NCBI GenBank assembly: GCA_025463545.1
Contig: JAODAR010000012.1
Span: 1 to 43,010 of the forward strand
Direction: 5' to 3'
DNA: 43,010 nt
DNA from: Microbacteriaceae bacterium
Lineage (GTDB): Bacteria; Actinomycetota; Actinomycetes; Actinomycetales; Microbacteriaceae
Within the stretch, counting starts at the first letter, position 1, and each line of letters begins with the position of its first letter. Under the pieces are notes generated by a model. That model searched no databases. It was not told where the DNA came from and saw only the letters and a list, made by a program, of their open reading frames with translations. Positions 8,652-16,336 of this stretch are shown in pieces. Both the position numbers and the translations under genes were made by a program.

Positions 8652-10060
8652 CACACCACCAGCCTGGGCTGGTTGCGCACGGTGTCTGACAGCCTGAGCA
8701 GCAGGGCGGCGATGATCCAGTTGGCAACGAGAGAGGATCCGCCCGCCGCGAGGAACGGAGTGGTGAGGCCGGTCAACGGGATCACCCGGGTGACACCGCC
8801 GATCACGATGAAGCACTGCAGGGCGACCACGAAGGAGAGGCCGACTCCGAGCAGCTTTCCGAAGTCGTCCTGCCCGGCGAAGCCGATTCGGAGGCCGCGG
8901 GCAACGAATAAGAGGTACAGGGCGAGGATCGCGAAGATGCCGGCGAGGCCGAGCTCCTCGCCCAGGCTCGCGATGATGTAGTCGCTCTGCGGAACCGGGG
9001 TGATGTCGGGGCGCCCTTGGCCGAGGCCGGTCCCGATCAGGCCGCCCTTGGCCAGGCCGAACAGGCCCTGCACCAACTGGAAGCTGCCCCCGTCCGCGTT
9101 GTAGACATCCGGGTTGAATGCATCGAGCCAGTTGGTGATGCGGCCGTTGACATAGCTGAGCACCTGGCTGGCTGCCAAGGCGCCGGCGGCGAACAGGGCG
9201 AGGCCGATCACGACCCAGCTGAGCCGGCCGGTGGCGAGGTAGAGCATGACCAGGAACAGGCCGAAGTAGAGCAGTGCGGTGCCGAGGTCGCGCTGGAAGA
9301 TGATCACCGACATCGACAGCGCCCACAGCACCAGGATCGGGCCGAGGTCGCGGAGTCGGGGGAAGCGCATGCCGAATGCCTTCTTGCCCACCATCGACAG
9401 GGAGTCACGGTTGCGCACCAGGTACCCCGCGAAGAAAACCGCCAGGGCGATCTTGGCGATCTCACCGGGCTGGAAGGTTGCGAAGTCGCCGACACCGATC
9501 CAGACCCGGGCTCCGCTGACCTCGCGGCCGAGCCCAGGAAGGAGGGGCAACAGCAGCAGGATCACGGCGACGAACCCGGCGATGTAGGTGTACCGGAAGA
9601 GCACGCGGTGATTGCGGATAACCAACATCACCACGATGGCGCACGCGATTGCGAGCGCACTCCAGGCGATCTGGCGCACAGACGCGCTCGCCCAGCCGGC
9701 TTCCTTGTTGGCGATGTCGATGCGGTAGATCATCGCGATCCCGATGCCGTTGAGCAGCGTCACGATCGGCAGGATGAACGGGTCGGCGTCGCGGGCGACG
9801 AACCGCATCGCGACGTGCAGGCACAGCACCAACAGCGACAGCCCGGCACCCAGCAGCACCAGCTGGGTGTCGATGTGGCCGAGGGCACCGAGTTGCACCA
9901 GAACCACCGATCCGGCGTTGATCGCACAGGCGATCAGGAGCAGGAACAATTCGACGTTGCGCAGCTTCTGCGGCAGGTGGATGCGCCGCACCCGGCCTTG
10001 CTTCGGTGCGTTCTGACGCGGGGACGCGTCCATCAGGGTCGGGTCAGTCGATGGCATCAT
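8651..10060 (-). CDS. rodA: SEDS peptidoglycan glycosyltransferase, FtsW/RodA family
   Basis: 469-residue polytopic protein with at least ten hydrophobic segments and a basic cytoplasmic N-terminus. SEDS signatures are visible, including FQPGEIAKIALAVFFAGYL mid-protein and the C-terminal GVTRVIPLTGLTTPFLAAGG. The family polymerises lipid II into glycan strands with a cognate class B PBP, here the next gene pbpA. The position favours RodA over FtsW, which normally sits in the dcw cluster. The start at 10060 overlaps pstP by 17 nt; an alternative start at 10033 would leave a short gap, and neither has a strong ribosome binding site. Confidence 0.92.
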   Translation of the reverse strand: MMPSTDPTLMDASPRQNAPKQGRVRRIHLPQKLRNVELFLLLIACAINAGSVVLVQLGALGHIDTQLVLLGAGLSLLVLCLHVAMRFVARDADPFILPIVTLLNGIGIAMIYRIDIANKEAGWASASVRQIAWSALAIACAIVVMLVIRNHRVLFRYTYIAGFVAVILLLLPLLPGLGREVSGARVWIGVGDFATFQPGEIAKIALAVFFAGYLVRNRDSLSMVGKKAFGMRFPRLRDLGPILVLWALSMSVIIFQRDLGTALLYFGLFLVMLYLATGRLSWVVIGLALFAAGALAASQVLSYVNGRITNWLDAFNPDVYNADGGSFQLVQGLFGLAKGGLIGTGLGQGRPDITPVPQSDYIIASLGEELGLAGIFAILALYLLFVARGLRIGFAGQDDFGKLLGVGLSFVVALQCFIVIGGVTRVIPLTGLTTPFLAAGGSSLVANWIIAALLLRLSDTVRNQPRLVV

Positions 10061-11270
10061 GCAACCGTTCGACTATGAGCTTGGCGTCGTCGAGCGAGGT
10101 GGCGCTGATGGTCTGTTCCACCTGCTGGCGGTCATAGACCCGGAGGTCGTCGACCGCGACGTCGGTCTTCTCGTACACGCTGGAGAGCTTGATCGGGCCG
10201 AGGTCCTGCTGCACACCCTGGAAGATGGCGACCGAACTGCCGTTCACACCGACGAAGTAGCGGGTCTGGGTCCATTGGTAGCCCAGAAGCGCACCTCCCG
10301 CAATCGCGACAACCAGCAGGATGATCGCGACCAGCCAGGTGACCTTGCGTCGGCGGGCACGGCGTTCGTCTTCTTCGATCAGCTCGGACAGGTAGTCCTG
10401 GGAATCCGGTTCGAAGTGCGTTTCCCGTACCGGGTGCAACCGCAGCGTCGGCATGCGGAGCGCCCGGGCGCGCAGCGGCTCCTCCCCGAAAGCAAGCGGG
10501 CCGGCGGCGGAACCAACAACCACCGGGGTGGGCACCTGCTCGGACCCGTGCCCGATGTCGACGACGACAACGGTCACATTGTCAGGCGCTCCCGCATCGA
10601 GGCTTTCCTTGACCAGCCGCCCTGCGACGTCCTGGGCGGTCTTGCCGGCCGCCATCGCGGCCCCGATCGCCGAATGGGAGACGACGCCGCTGAGGCCGTC
10701 CGAGCAGATCAGCCAGCGGTCACCGGCACGGGTCGCCAGGATCGAGGTGTCGATCTCCGGTGACGATTCGACATCGCCGAGTACCCGCATCAGCACGGAA
10801 CGCCTGGGGTGCACCATCGCCTCCTGCTCGGTGATGCGCCCACTGTCGACCAGCCGTTGCACGAAGGTGTGGTCGGTGGTGATCTGGGCCAGTTCGCCGT
10901 CGCGGAAGAGGTAGATGCGGGAGTCACCGATGTGGGCGATGGCGACCTGGTCCTCGAGCACGACCAGTGCACTGACCGTCGTTCCCATGCCGGTCAACTC
11001 AGCGTGCTCGAAAACCGTCTCGGCGAGTTGGGAGTTGGCGGCGATCAGTGCAGCCTGCAGGGCGAACTCCGCGTCCTGCGCCGACAAATAGGGCTTATCC
11101 GCTTCCATGACGCGCTTGGTGGTGATGGCGGAAGCGACGTCGCCGCCGGCATGGCCGCCCATGCCATCGGCGACCACGAAAAGCGTGTGTCCGGCGTAGC
11201 CGGAATCCTGGTTGTTGGAACGGATCTTGCCAACATGGGATGCGGCCGCGCTCTGACTGACTGTCGCCAT
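10044..11270 (-). CDS. pstP: PP2C-type Ser/Thr protein phosphatase PstP
   Basis: 408-residue metal-dependent phosphatase that reverses PknA/PknB phosphorylation. The PP2C domain occupies residues 1-235, with metal-binding motifs NNQDSGYAG, VADGMGGHAGGD, SDGLSG and DNVTVVVVDIG. A linker leads to a transmembrane helix at about 304-326 and a small extracellular part. The start at 11270 gives MATVSQSAAASHVGKIRSNN, the usual N-terminus, with AGGTG just upstream. It lies 4 nt after the fhaB stop. Confidence 0.95.
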   Translation of the reverse strand: MATVSQSAAASHVGKIRSNNQDSGYAGHTLFVVADGMGGHAGGDVASAITTKRVMEADKPYLSAQDAEFALQAALIAANSQLAETVFEHAELTGMGTTVSALVVLEDQVAIAHIGDSRIYLFRDGELAQITTDHTFVQRLVDSGRITEQEAMVHPRRSVLMRVLGDVESSPEIDTSILATRAGDRWLICSDGLSGVVSHSAIGAAMAAGKTAQDVAGRLVKESLDAGAPDNVTVVVVDIGHGSEQVPTPVVVGSAAGPLAFGEEPLRARALRMPTLRLHPVRETHFEPDSQDYLSELIEEDERRARRRKVTWLVAIILLVVAIAGGALLGYQWTQTRYFVGVNGSSVAIFQGVQQDLGPIKLSSVYEKTDVAVDDLRVYDRQQVEQTISATSLDDAKLIVERLHDAID

Positions 11271-11274
11271 GCAC

Positions 11275-11862
11275 CTACCGCCGAAGCTCGAAGCTGGTCG
11301 CGCCAATCTTGACGGTTGTGTTCAGGGGTACGGGCGTCGGCACCGCGACCCGGATTCCGTCGAGGAAGGTGCCGTTGGTGGAGTCCAGGTCCTGGATCAT
11401 CCACTCGTCGTTCCAGAGCATGAGCCTGGCGTGGTGGGTGGAGGTGTAGTCGTCACGGATCACGAGACTCGAGTCGCTGGAGCGCCCGATGGTGACCGAC
11501 TCGGCACGGAGCGGGAACTCGGTGCCGGCTTTCGGACCGGACGTGATGACGAGGCGGCTGGCGTTCTGCGCCGTGGCTTTGCCCGAGTCACCGAAACCCT
11601 GCGCGCCCAGCCCCGCTGCGGCCACAGGTTCGGTGAGCGCGGCGGCTGACGCCATCGGCGCGGCCACCGGGACCGGAGCCGCCACCGGGAACGCAGCCGC
11701 CGGCGCTGCCGAAGCCGGTGACTCGGCATCCGTTGGCAGCTTCCGTACCCTTTGGCCGAACAGGTCGCTGCGGAGCGCGTAGACGATGCCGAAAATGAAC
11801 AGCCACAGCAACAGCAGGAAGCCGAGGCGAAGGACCAGAAGGGTGAGTTCGCTCACGCTCAT
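11275..11862 (-). CDS. fhaB: FHA-domain protein FhaB (FipA)
   Basis: 195 residues. An N-terminal transmembrane segment (about 8-28) is followed by an Ala/Pro-rich linker and a C-terminal forkhead-associated domain with VTIGRSSDSSLVIRDD and LDSTNGTFLDG, the residues that bind phosphothreonine. In mycobacteria the orthologue bridges phosphorylated division proteins. The start codon overlaps the fhaA stop by 4 nt (11859-11862). It belongs to the kinase/phosphatase signalling operon. Confidence 0.93.
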   Translation of the reverse strand: MSVSELTLLVLRLGFLLLLWLFIFGIVYALRSDLFGQRVRKLPTDAESPASAAPAAAFPVAAPVPVAAPMASAAALTEPVAAAGLGAQGFGDSGKATAQNASRLVITSGPKAGTEFPLRAESVTIGRSSDSSLVIRDDYTSTHHARLMLWNDEWMIQDLDSTNGTFLDGIRVAVPTPVPLNTTVKIGATSFELRR

Positions 11863-12608
11863 GCCGAGGGCCCCCAGAATCCGCCCATGTCGTGGCGCCG
11901 GGTCGCGTCATCGACGCCCGGGGCCCCCGGCTGGTCAGCGGATGCCGCTTGGGCCAGTACCCGGAAGACGATGCGGGTTCTTCCGATGGTGACGGTGGAG
12001 TCCGGTTCGAGCACGGCTTCTTTCACCGGTGAGCCGTTGAGTTGCGATCCGTTGGTCGACCCGAGGTCGCGTACCTTTGCGCGGGAGCCGTCCCACAGTA
12101 TTTCGACGTGACGGCGCGAGGTGCCGGTGTCGTCGACGGTGATGTCGGCGTCGCTGCCCCGGCCGATCACAGTGCGGGATTTGACGAGCGGGTAGCGCGT
12201 GCCGTTGATGTCGAGCACGGGGGTCCAGGCGACGCTGCCCTTCACCGTGGTCGAATCGATCTGCACCATGCCGACCGTGAGGCTCCGGTCTTCGGTGAGC
12301 GCGATGGAGATGCCGCCGGCGAACTGGTAGCGCTGCGCGGTGGCGTGCTGCTGCACCAGCTGGGTGAGCTCATCGACCAGGGTCTGGCCGAGACCGCGCA
12401 TCCGCTGGAAGTCGTCCGGCGCCATGCGCACGCTGAACTTATTGGGCGCGAGGATGCGGTCGCGGGAAACGACCGCGGCTTTGGTGTCGAGCTCGCGTCG
12501 CAGTGCCGCGGTGATCTCCACCGGCTGCAAGCCCGACTTAAAGGTCTTGGCGAAAGCGCCGTTGACGGCGCGTTCCAAGCCCTTTTCAAAGTTGTCCAGT
12601 ATGCCCAC
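11859..12608 (-). CDS. fhaA: FHA-domain protein FhaA (DUF3662 + FHA)
   Basis: 249 residues. An N-terminal DUF3662 domain (about 1-115, starting MGILDNFEKGLERAVNGAF) joins through a short linker to a C-terminal FHA domain with TVIGRGSDADITVDD and LGSTNGSQLNG. Cytoplasmic. In mycobacteria FhaA binds the phosphorylated pseudokinase domain of MviN and regulates lipid II flipping; the same role is inferred here. The mycobacterial protein is about twice as long because its linker is long. First gene of the minus-strand operon, with GGGAGA about 9 nt upstream of the ATG. The 207-bp gap to tRNA-Leu should hold the operon promoter, but no convincing hexamer pair is seen. Confidence 0.94.
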   Translation of the reverse strand: MGILDNFEKGLERAVNGAFAKTFKSGLQPVEITAALRRELDTKAAVVSRDRILAPNKFSVRMAPDDFQRMRGLGQTLVDELTQLVQQHATAQRYQFAGGISIALTEDRSLTVGMVQIDSTTVKGSVAWTPVLDINGTRYPLVKSRTVIGRGSDADITVDDTGTSRRHVEILWDGSRAKVRDLGSTNGSQLNGSPVKEAVLEPDSTVTIGRTRIVFRVLAQAASADQPGAPGVDDATRRHDMGGFWGPSA

Positions 12609-12799
12609 AGGTCTCCCGATCCGGTCCGTTTGGCTATCAGCATGTTACTTGGCTGGAGTGGCAAGTCACCTCAACACCGGATCAGGGCGCACAATGTCGG
12701 CCTGATTGCGTTTACTTCTGTGGCTGCCGGGCCGGTCCTCAACTCCCGTTGGCGCGCCGGCGCCACCGCCTCGAATGGCGAAGGGCAGGTTGAAAGTGC

Positions 12800-12805
12800 T
12801 AGCAT
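12800..12805 (+). promoter_or_regulatory. Possible -10 hexamer of tRNA-Leu
   Basis: TAGCAT ends 10 nt before the mature tRNA 5' end, so initiation would fall near 12812. No good -35 at 17 nt. Confidence 0.35.
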
Positions 12806-12815
12806 TCCTAAGTTC

Positions 12816-12899
12816 GCGCGAGTGGCGGAATTGGCAGACGCGCTGGCTTCAGGTGCCAGTGCTCGAAAGGGCGTGGGGGTTCAAGTCCCCCCTCGCGCA
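12816..12899 (+). tRNA. tRNA-Leu (anticodon CAG)
   Basis: 84-nt class II tRNA. The acceptor stem GCGCGAG (12816-12822) pairs perfectly with CTCGCGC (12892-12898), with discriminator A at 12899. The anticodon arm CTGGC-TTCAGGT-GCCAG has anticodon CAG at 12850-12852. The variable arm is long and the T arm (GGGGGTTCAAGTCCCCC) is intact. The CCA end is not encoded (the genome continues CAC). tRNA-Leu genes of this type are frequent integration sites, and the region immediately downstream is accessory. Confidence 0.97.
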
Positions 12900-12954
12900 C
12901 AGTGGGTGTTTAGGGAAATCGGTGGATCGGTTTCATTAAGTCACCAGCGAACGG

Positions 12955-12982
12955 GCCGGTTGAGCACAAGTGCTCAACCGGC
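12955..12982 (+). terminator. Rho-independent terminator-like hairpin after tRNA-Leu
   Basis: Perfect 13-bp inverted repeat GCCGGTTGAGCAC / GTGCTCAACCGGC with 2 nt between the arms, followed by TCTCTGGTTTTG. It ends the tRNA transcript. Confidence 0.75.
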
Positions 12983-12997
12983 TCTCTGGTTTTGAGA

Positions 12998-13026
12998 CCG
13001 GGCTCCTCCTTCTTGCAGGAGCCCGG
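12998..13026. terminator. Second GC-rich hairpin downstream of tRNA-Leu
   Basis: 10-bp inverted repeat CCGGGCTCCT / AGGAGCCCGG with a 9-nt loop and no U-tract. It may back up the first terminator. Confidence 0.4.
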
Positions 13027-13369
13027 CAACTGAAGCTTCCAGCTGGTCGCGAAGCTCCCGACTATGGGCAGCGAGCTACGTCCGGCACTGCACGAAGCAA
13101 GGTCAGGTTCACTTCAACCCGGTGGGCAAGTGCACGTTGTTGGCTTGGGCGAGCCCAATTTGCCCTGTAGCCCTTTTCGTCTTCGTTCGCCGTAGGGCTT
13201 TCTGCCGGACGAGCGCTTGGCGTCATTGGCGAAGAATGTGTAAATCTGCGTAGGTTCGATGACACGGCGGCAAGCGTGGAGGCGAGATATTGGAAGGCAT
13301 AGCCGCGGCCTGATTGCTTTGCCGGGTTGTCCAAGTCTTCCGAACCTTCGTCTTTCATTAGCTTGTGAA

Positions 13370-13381
13370 GCCTCAACTAGA
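13370..13381 (+). repeat. 12-bp direct repeat, left copy
   Basis: GCCTCAACTAGA, repeated exactly at 13799-13810. The two copies bracket 417 bp of non-coding or decayed sequence, which could be a small insertion with a target duplication. Confidence 0.4.
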
Positions 13382-13798
13382 GGTCGCATGCTTAGTACGA
13401 CTGCCATTCGTCGGTCGTAAAAGGGAACTTCTGGATGTGCTTGGTGGATTGGTTCTTCTTTCCCTGACTGTTGGGACGTCCATCTTCCGGGGAAGCATCG
13501 GGATTGTGATGCTGTCCGTGTAAGGGTTTGGCGGCTTGACGCGTCCGCCTGCGAGGGGATCTATGGCCATATAAGTGCCGGGGCCTGGGTAGGTGAACCG
13601 CTGACATCCGTCGGTGTCGGGAAGCCCTTTGGTGTCATGCCGTAAGCGGCGCGGGAGGCAATTGGCTCTCGTGCTTCGTCTCACGTGATGCGGCTTTCGC
13701 GGGCGTCCATCGTCGCCGGGATGTGGCGCTTGGGCATCCATTTCACGTACCAGGTGCCGTCGAAGAGAATGATGCTGATCCTCACACAACTCGCCGCC

Positions 13799-13810
13799 GC
13801 CTCAACTAGA
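13799..13810 (+). repeat. 12-bp direct repeat, right copy
   Basis: GCCTCAACTAGA, identical to 13370-13381. Its last base overlaps the 24-bp palindrome. Confidence 0.4.
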
Positions 13811-13833
13811 ACAACTGACCCGGGTCAGTTGTT
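13810..13833. terminator. Perfect 24-bp palindrome followed by a T-rich tract
   Basis: AACAACTGACCC followed directly by its complement GGGTCAGTTGTT, then TGATTTTTG. A hairpin plus T-run would serve as a terminator for plus-strand transcripts. The perfect dyad could instead be a repressor operator. It lies about 160 bp beyond the end of the LysR gene. Confidence 0.45.
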
Positions 13834-13990
13834 TGATTTTTGCAGCAGGGAGTTTGGGGAGGGATATCAGCTCCTCGATCGGGTCGGCCGCGGGGATATC
13901 GAACGCCTTGCGTTCGGCCATGGAGGCTTCAGAGAACTCGCGGAGGCCGCACGCACCCTCGCACACTCCACCCAAGGCAGTAGTGTACGA

Positions 13991-14869
13991 CTAGAGCGGG
14001 CTACCCCCACTGACTATGTCGATAAAGGCAAGCGCCGCGGGGCTCGGATTGAATTTGCTCCATGCGAGGTATTCAGACCGTGATGGTCCATCAATAATGG
14101 TCAGGCGCGCTAATGCGGGGCTGTGTGGCGCATATCTCGACGGTAGTAGCGTGACTGCTAGGTTCTGGCGGATGAGGTCGATGGTAAGGCCGGTTGCCAT
14201 GGACTCGAAGGCCACCTCGCGGTGAATCCCGGCTGCGGCGAAAGCGAGGTCGCTTTCAGCTCGGGCCGGGGTGCCGGCTGGGAAGTCGGCGAAGGTCTCT
14301 TGGGCGAGGTCCTGGAGCGTTATTTCGGAATGGCGGGCGAGCTTGTGGTCCTGGCTGACAATGGCGACGAGTCGGTCTGAACTTAGGTGGCGCCATGTAA
14401 CGCCGCGTGGCTCTCGGCTCTCCGGCAGTCCTAGAAGTCCCACGTCTATGTCGCTTTGCGTGATGGCCTTTTCGAGCTCGTCACTGCCTGCGACGTGCAA
14501 CGCGATGTGAACGTGGGGGTGCGCCTGGCGGAACGCTTTGAGGGCGCCGGATACGTCGACCGCGGTGACTGTAGGGATGACTCCGACGCCTAACTGCCCT
14601 CGAATCTGTCCAGTCGCGGCGGCGGCGTCGGCGGCGGCACGATCGGCGGCCTTGAGACTTTCGCGGGCCGATGTCACGAACGCGGCGCCGGCAGCAGTCA
14701 CTTCGACGCGCCGGCTGGTGCGATTGAAGAGAGTGACGCCGAGTTCATCTTCGAGGCTCTTGATCCGATGGCTGAGGCCCGACTGTGCGACGTAGCAGCG
14801 CGCCGCAGCGCGCGTGAAGGAGGCCTCCTCCGCCACGGCGACGACGTAACGGAGCTGCTGTAGTTCCAT
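13991..14869 (-). CDS. LysR-family transcriptional regulator
   Basis: 292 residues. An N-terminal winged helix-turn-helix (residues 1-60, MELQQLRYVVAVAEEASFTRAA with SHRIKSLEDELGVTLFNR) is followed by a LysR substrate-binding domain (about 90-290). It is divergent from the catabolic cluster starting near 15025, the classic arrangement for a LysR activator of the neighbouring operon, and should sense the pathway substrate or an intermediate (inference). A T-N11-A dyad lies 5 bp before the start codon and fits autoregulation. Confidence 0.93.
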   Translation of the reverse strand: MELQQLRYVVAVAEEASFTRAAARCYVAQSGLSHRIKSLEDELGVTLFNRTSRRVEVTAAGAAFVTSARESLKAADRAAADAAAATGQIRGQLGVGVIPTVTAVDVSGALKAFRQAHPHVHIALHVAGSDELEKAITQSDIDVGLLGLPESREPRGVTWRHLSSDRLVAIVSQDHKLARHSEITLQDLAQETFADFPAGTPARAESDLAFAAAGIHREVAFESMATGLTIDLIRQNLAVTLLPSRYAPHSPALARLTIIDGPSRSEYLAWSKFNPSPAALAFIDIVSGGSPL

Positions 14870-14873
14870 TCAT

Positions 14874-14892
14874 CTATCGTCCTACGTGATAG
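14874..14892. promoter_or_regulatory. LysR-box-like dyad (T-N11-A)
   Basis: CTATC-N9-GATAG, containing the T-N11-A core typical of LysR-type regulator sites, in the divergent spacer just upstream of the LysR start. It probably mediates autoregulation and activation of the divergent operon. Confidence 0.5.
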
Positions 14893-15024
14893 GTGCGAGC
14901 ACAACCATGTGTTGGACATATCAATCAATCGCTTGCAAAACTTGCCTGAACATTCAAACGCGCTCAACAATCGGTGCGTGAATCAGATCGGGCTACACCG
15001 CCCGACGAAAGATTGGGGTCAAAG

Positions 15025-15324
15025 TTGATCAGGCACGTCTTCATGTGGCAGGCGGCAGAGCCGCGCGAAAAGCAGCCCATTCTCGACCTTTTGGCTCAGT
15101 TATCGGATCGTCTTCCGATGATTCGTAGCTGGGAGCTCGGTGGTCACGTAGGGGAGCCCAACGACAACGGCGATCCCTGGGATGGCGCGCTCATTACGGA
15201 TTTCGAGTCGTGGGAGGACCTCGACGCGTACTCGAACGACCCTTTCCACGACGTCATCGTGCAGCAACTGCTCCCGCGAGTTCGTAGCCGCGCCGTGGTG
15301 GATTTCGTTCGTGAGGATGCCTGA
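15025..15324 (+). CDS. Dabb-family (stress-responsive A/B barrel) protein
   Basis: About 99 residues if translation starts at TTG 15025, giving M-IRHVFMWQAAEP, the usual Dabb N-terminus. An in-frame GTG at 14974 would add 17 residues without family similarity; neither start has a clear ribosome binding site. The protein is a small alpha/beta ferredoxin-like barrel (pattern HVFMW...LPMIRSWELG...DFESWEDLDAY). Members include plant stress proteins and a few ring-forming enzymes; most are uncharacterised. First gene of the cluster, 1 nt before the cyclase-family hydrolase, so it may act on an unstable intermediate of the same pathway (inference). Confidence 0.75.
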   Translation: MIRHVFMWQAAEPREKQPILDLLAQLSDRLPMIRSWELGGHVGEPNDNGDPWDGALITDFESWEDLDAYSNDPFHDVIVQQLLPRVRSRAVVDFVREDA

Positions 15325-15325
15325 C

Positions 15326-16243
15326 ATGAAAGCTGGCATCAAGGTAGCGAAAAGCCCCTTCGGGCCCGACGACGAACTCGGGGCACTGAACAAGCTCGCG
15401 ACGACGTTTCAATCGAACATACTCACCCGTGTCGACCCGTCGAGGACGTACGACCTCAGTGTCGATTACTTCGTCGGTATGCCGAGTTTCCAGGCTGCCG
15501 GTGATCCGTCCTACCAGATCTATATGAGCCACACCCCGGACGGGACGATCGTCGACAACCTGAACGGCGCGGGGGAACAGATCAACCGCCACGTCTGCTA
15601 CTCGGGCGATGTGGTCTTCCTTTACACGCATACCGGAACCCACATCGATGCTCTCAACCACTTCGGCGTCGACGGTCAGATCTTCAACGGTTTCACGGCC
15701 AAGGAGCACCTGGGTAGCCGCAACTGGACGAAGAGCGGCGTGGACGTCATCCCTCCGATCATCGCCCGTGCTGTGCTGCTGGACATCGCGAAGTCCAAAG
15801 GCGTGCAGTGTCTCGAAGACTCCTATGCAATCACTGTCACTGACATCGAGCAGGAGCTGGGGCGCACCGGGCTGAGCATTAACGAGGGCGATGTCGTTTT
15901 CGTTCGCACCGGACGGATGTCGTACTGGCCCGATGGCGCGAAGACCCTCGGCAACCCTCCCGGCCTGAGCCTTGATGCCTCGCGGTGGCTCACCGCGCAG
16001 GGAATCAGCGTCATCGGTGCGGATCAGGAGTGCGTCGAGGTCGGGCCAAGCCAGCACGAGGACAACTGGCTTCCCGGCCACTGCCACTTCCTCGCAGAAG
16101 CGGGCGTGCCCATGATCGAGTTGCTCAACCTCGAAGATCTTTCAGCGGATGACGTGAATGAGTTTTGCGTCGTGGCCGCACCAATCCGGCTGAGAGGAGC
16201 GACGGGAGCACCTATCCGTCCTCTCGCTCTTCCGCTGCGCTAA
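15326..16243 (+). CDS. Cyclase-family metal-dependent hydrolase (kynurenine formamidase/isatin hydrolase type)
   Basis: 305 residues. The family signature HTGTHIDALNH (His102, His106, Asp108, His112) is the metal-binding HxGTHxD motif. Characterised relatives hydrolyse amide bonds next to aromatic or cyclic systems, such as N-formylkynurenine and isatin. The start at 15326 is preferred because GAGG lies 9 nt upstream; ATG 15317 would overlap the previous gene and has no spaced ribosome binding site. In this cluster it could open a ring amide or remove a formyl/carbamoyl group from a product of the RutA-like oxygenase (inference). The exact substrate is unknown. Confidence 0.88.
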   Translation: MKAGIKVAKSPFGPDDELGALNKLATTFQSNILTRVDPSRTYDLSVDYFVGMPSFQAAGDPSYQIYMSHTPDGTIVDNLNGAGEQINRHVCYSGDVVFLYTHTGTHIDALNHFGVDGQIFNGFTAKEHLGSRNWTKSGVDVIPPIIARAVLLDIAKSKGVQCLEDSYAITVTDIEQELGRTGLSINEGDVVFVRTGRMSYWPDGAKTLGNPPGLSLDASRWLTAQGISVIGADQECVEVGPSQHEDNWLPGHCHFLAEAGVPMIELLNLEDLSADDVNEFCVVAAPIRLRGATGAPIRPLALPLR

Positions 16244-16336
16244 CCCACGCCCACCGACCGACGCGGCGAACCCGCGAGGTCTCCCAACCTGTCCTGCTTC
16301 ACAACAACTGCGTTCCAAGTTTCAAAGGAGAAGCTC

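Larger units (their letters stand above)
12983..13990. other. Gene-poor stretch at the left edge of the accessory island
   Basis: About 1 kb without a convincing gene. Reading frames on both strands are short, overlap and change composition. A minus-strand reading between 13392 and 13789 gives protein-like stretches in different frames (for example FTYPGPGTYMAIDPLAGG near 13560-13610 and KNQSTKHIQKFPFTTDEW near 13400-13455), which would fit a decayed gene, but I cannot name it. By eye the base composition is less GC-rich than its surroundings. It contains the 12-bp direct repeats and the 24-bp palindrome listed separately. I see no integrase, transposase or copy of the tRNA 3' end. Confidence 0.45.

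Noticed and set aside
8652..9326. N-terminal extension of pbpA upstream into rodA
   Set aside because: It lies wholly inside rodA in another frame and has no PBP similarity; the ATG at 8651 is coupled to the rodA stop.
13802..13921. 39-codon minus-strand ORF starting MAERKAFDIPAADPIEEL
   Set aside because: It looks protein-like, but it is short, has no recognisable family and ends in the direct repeat/palindrome; not enough support for a gene.
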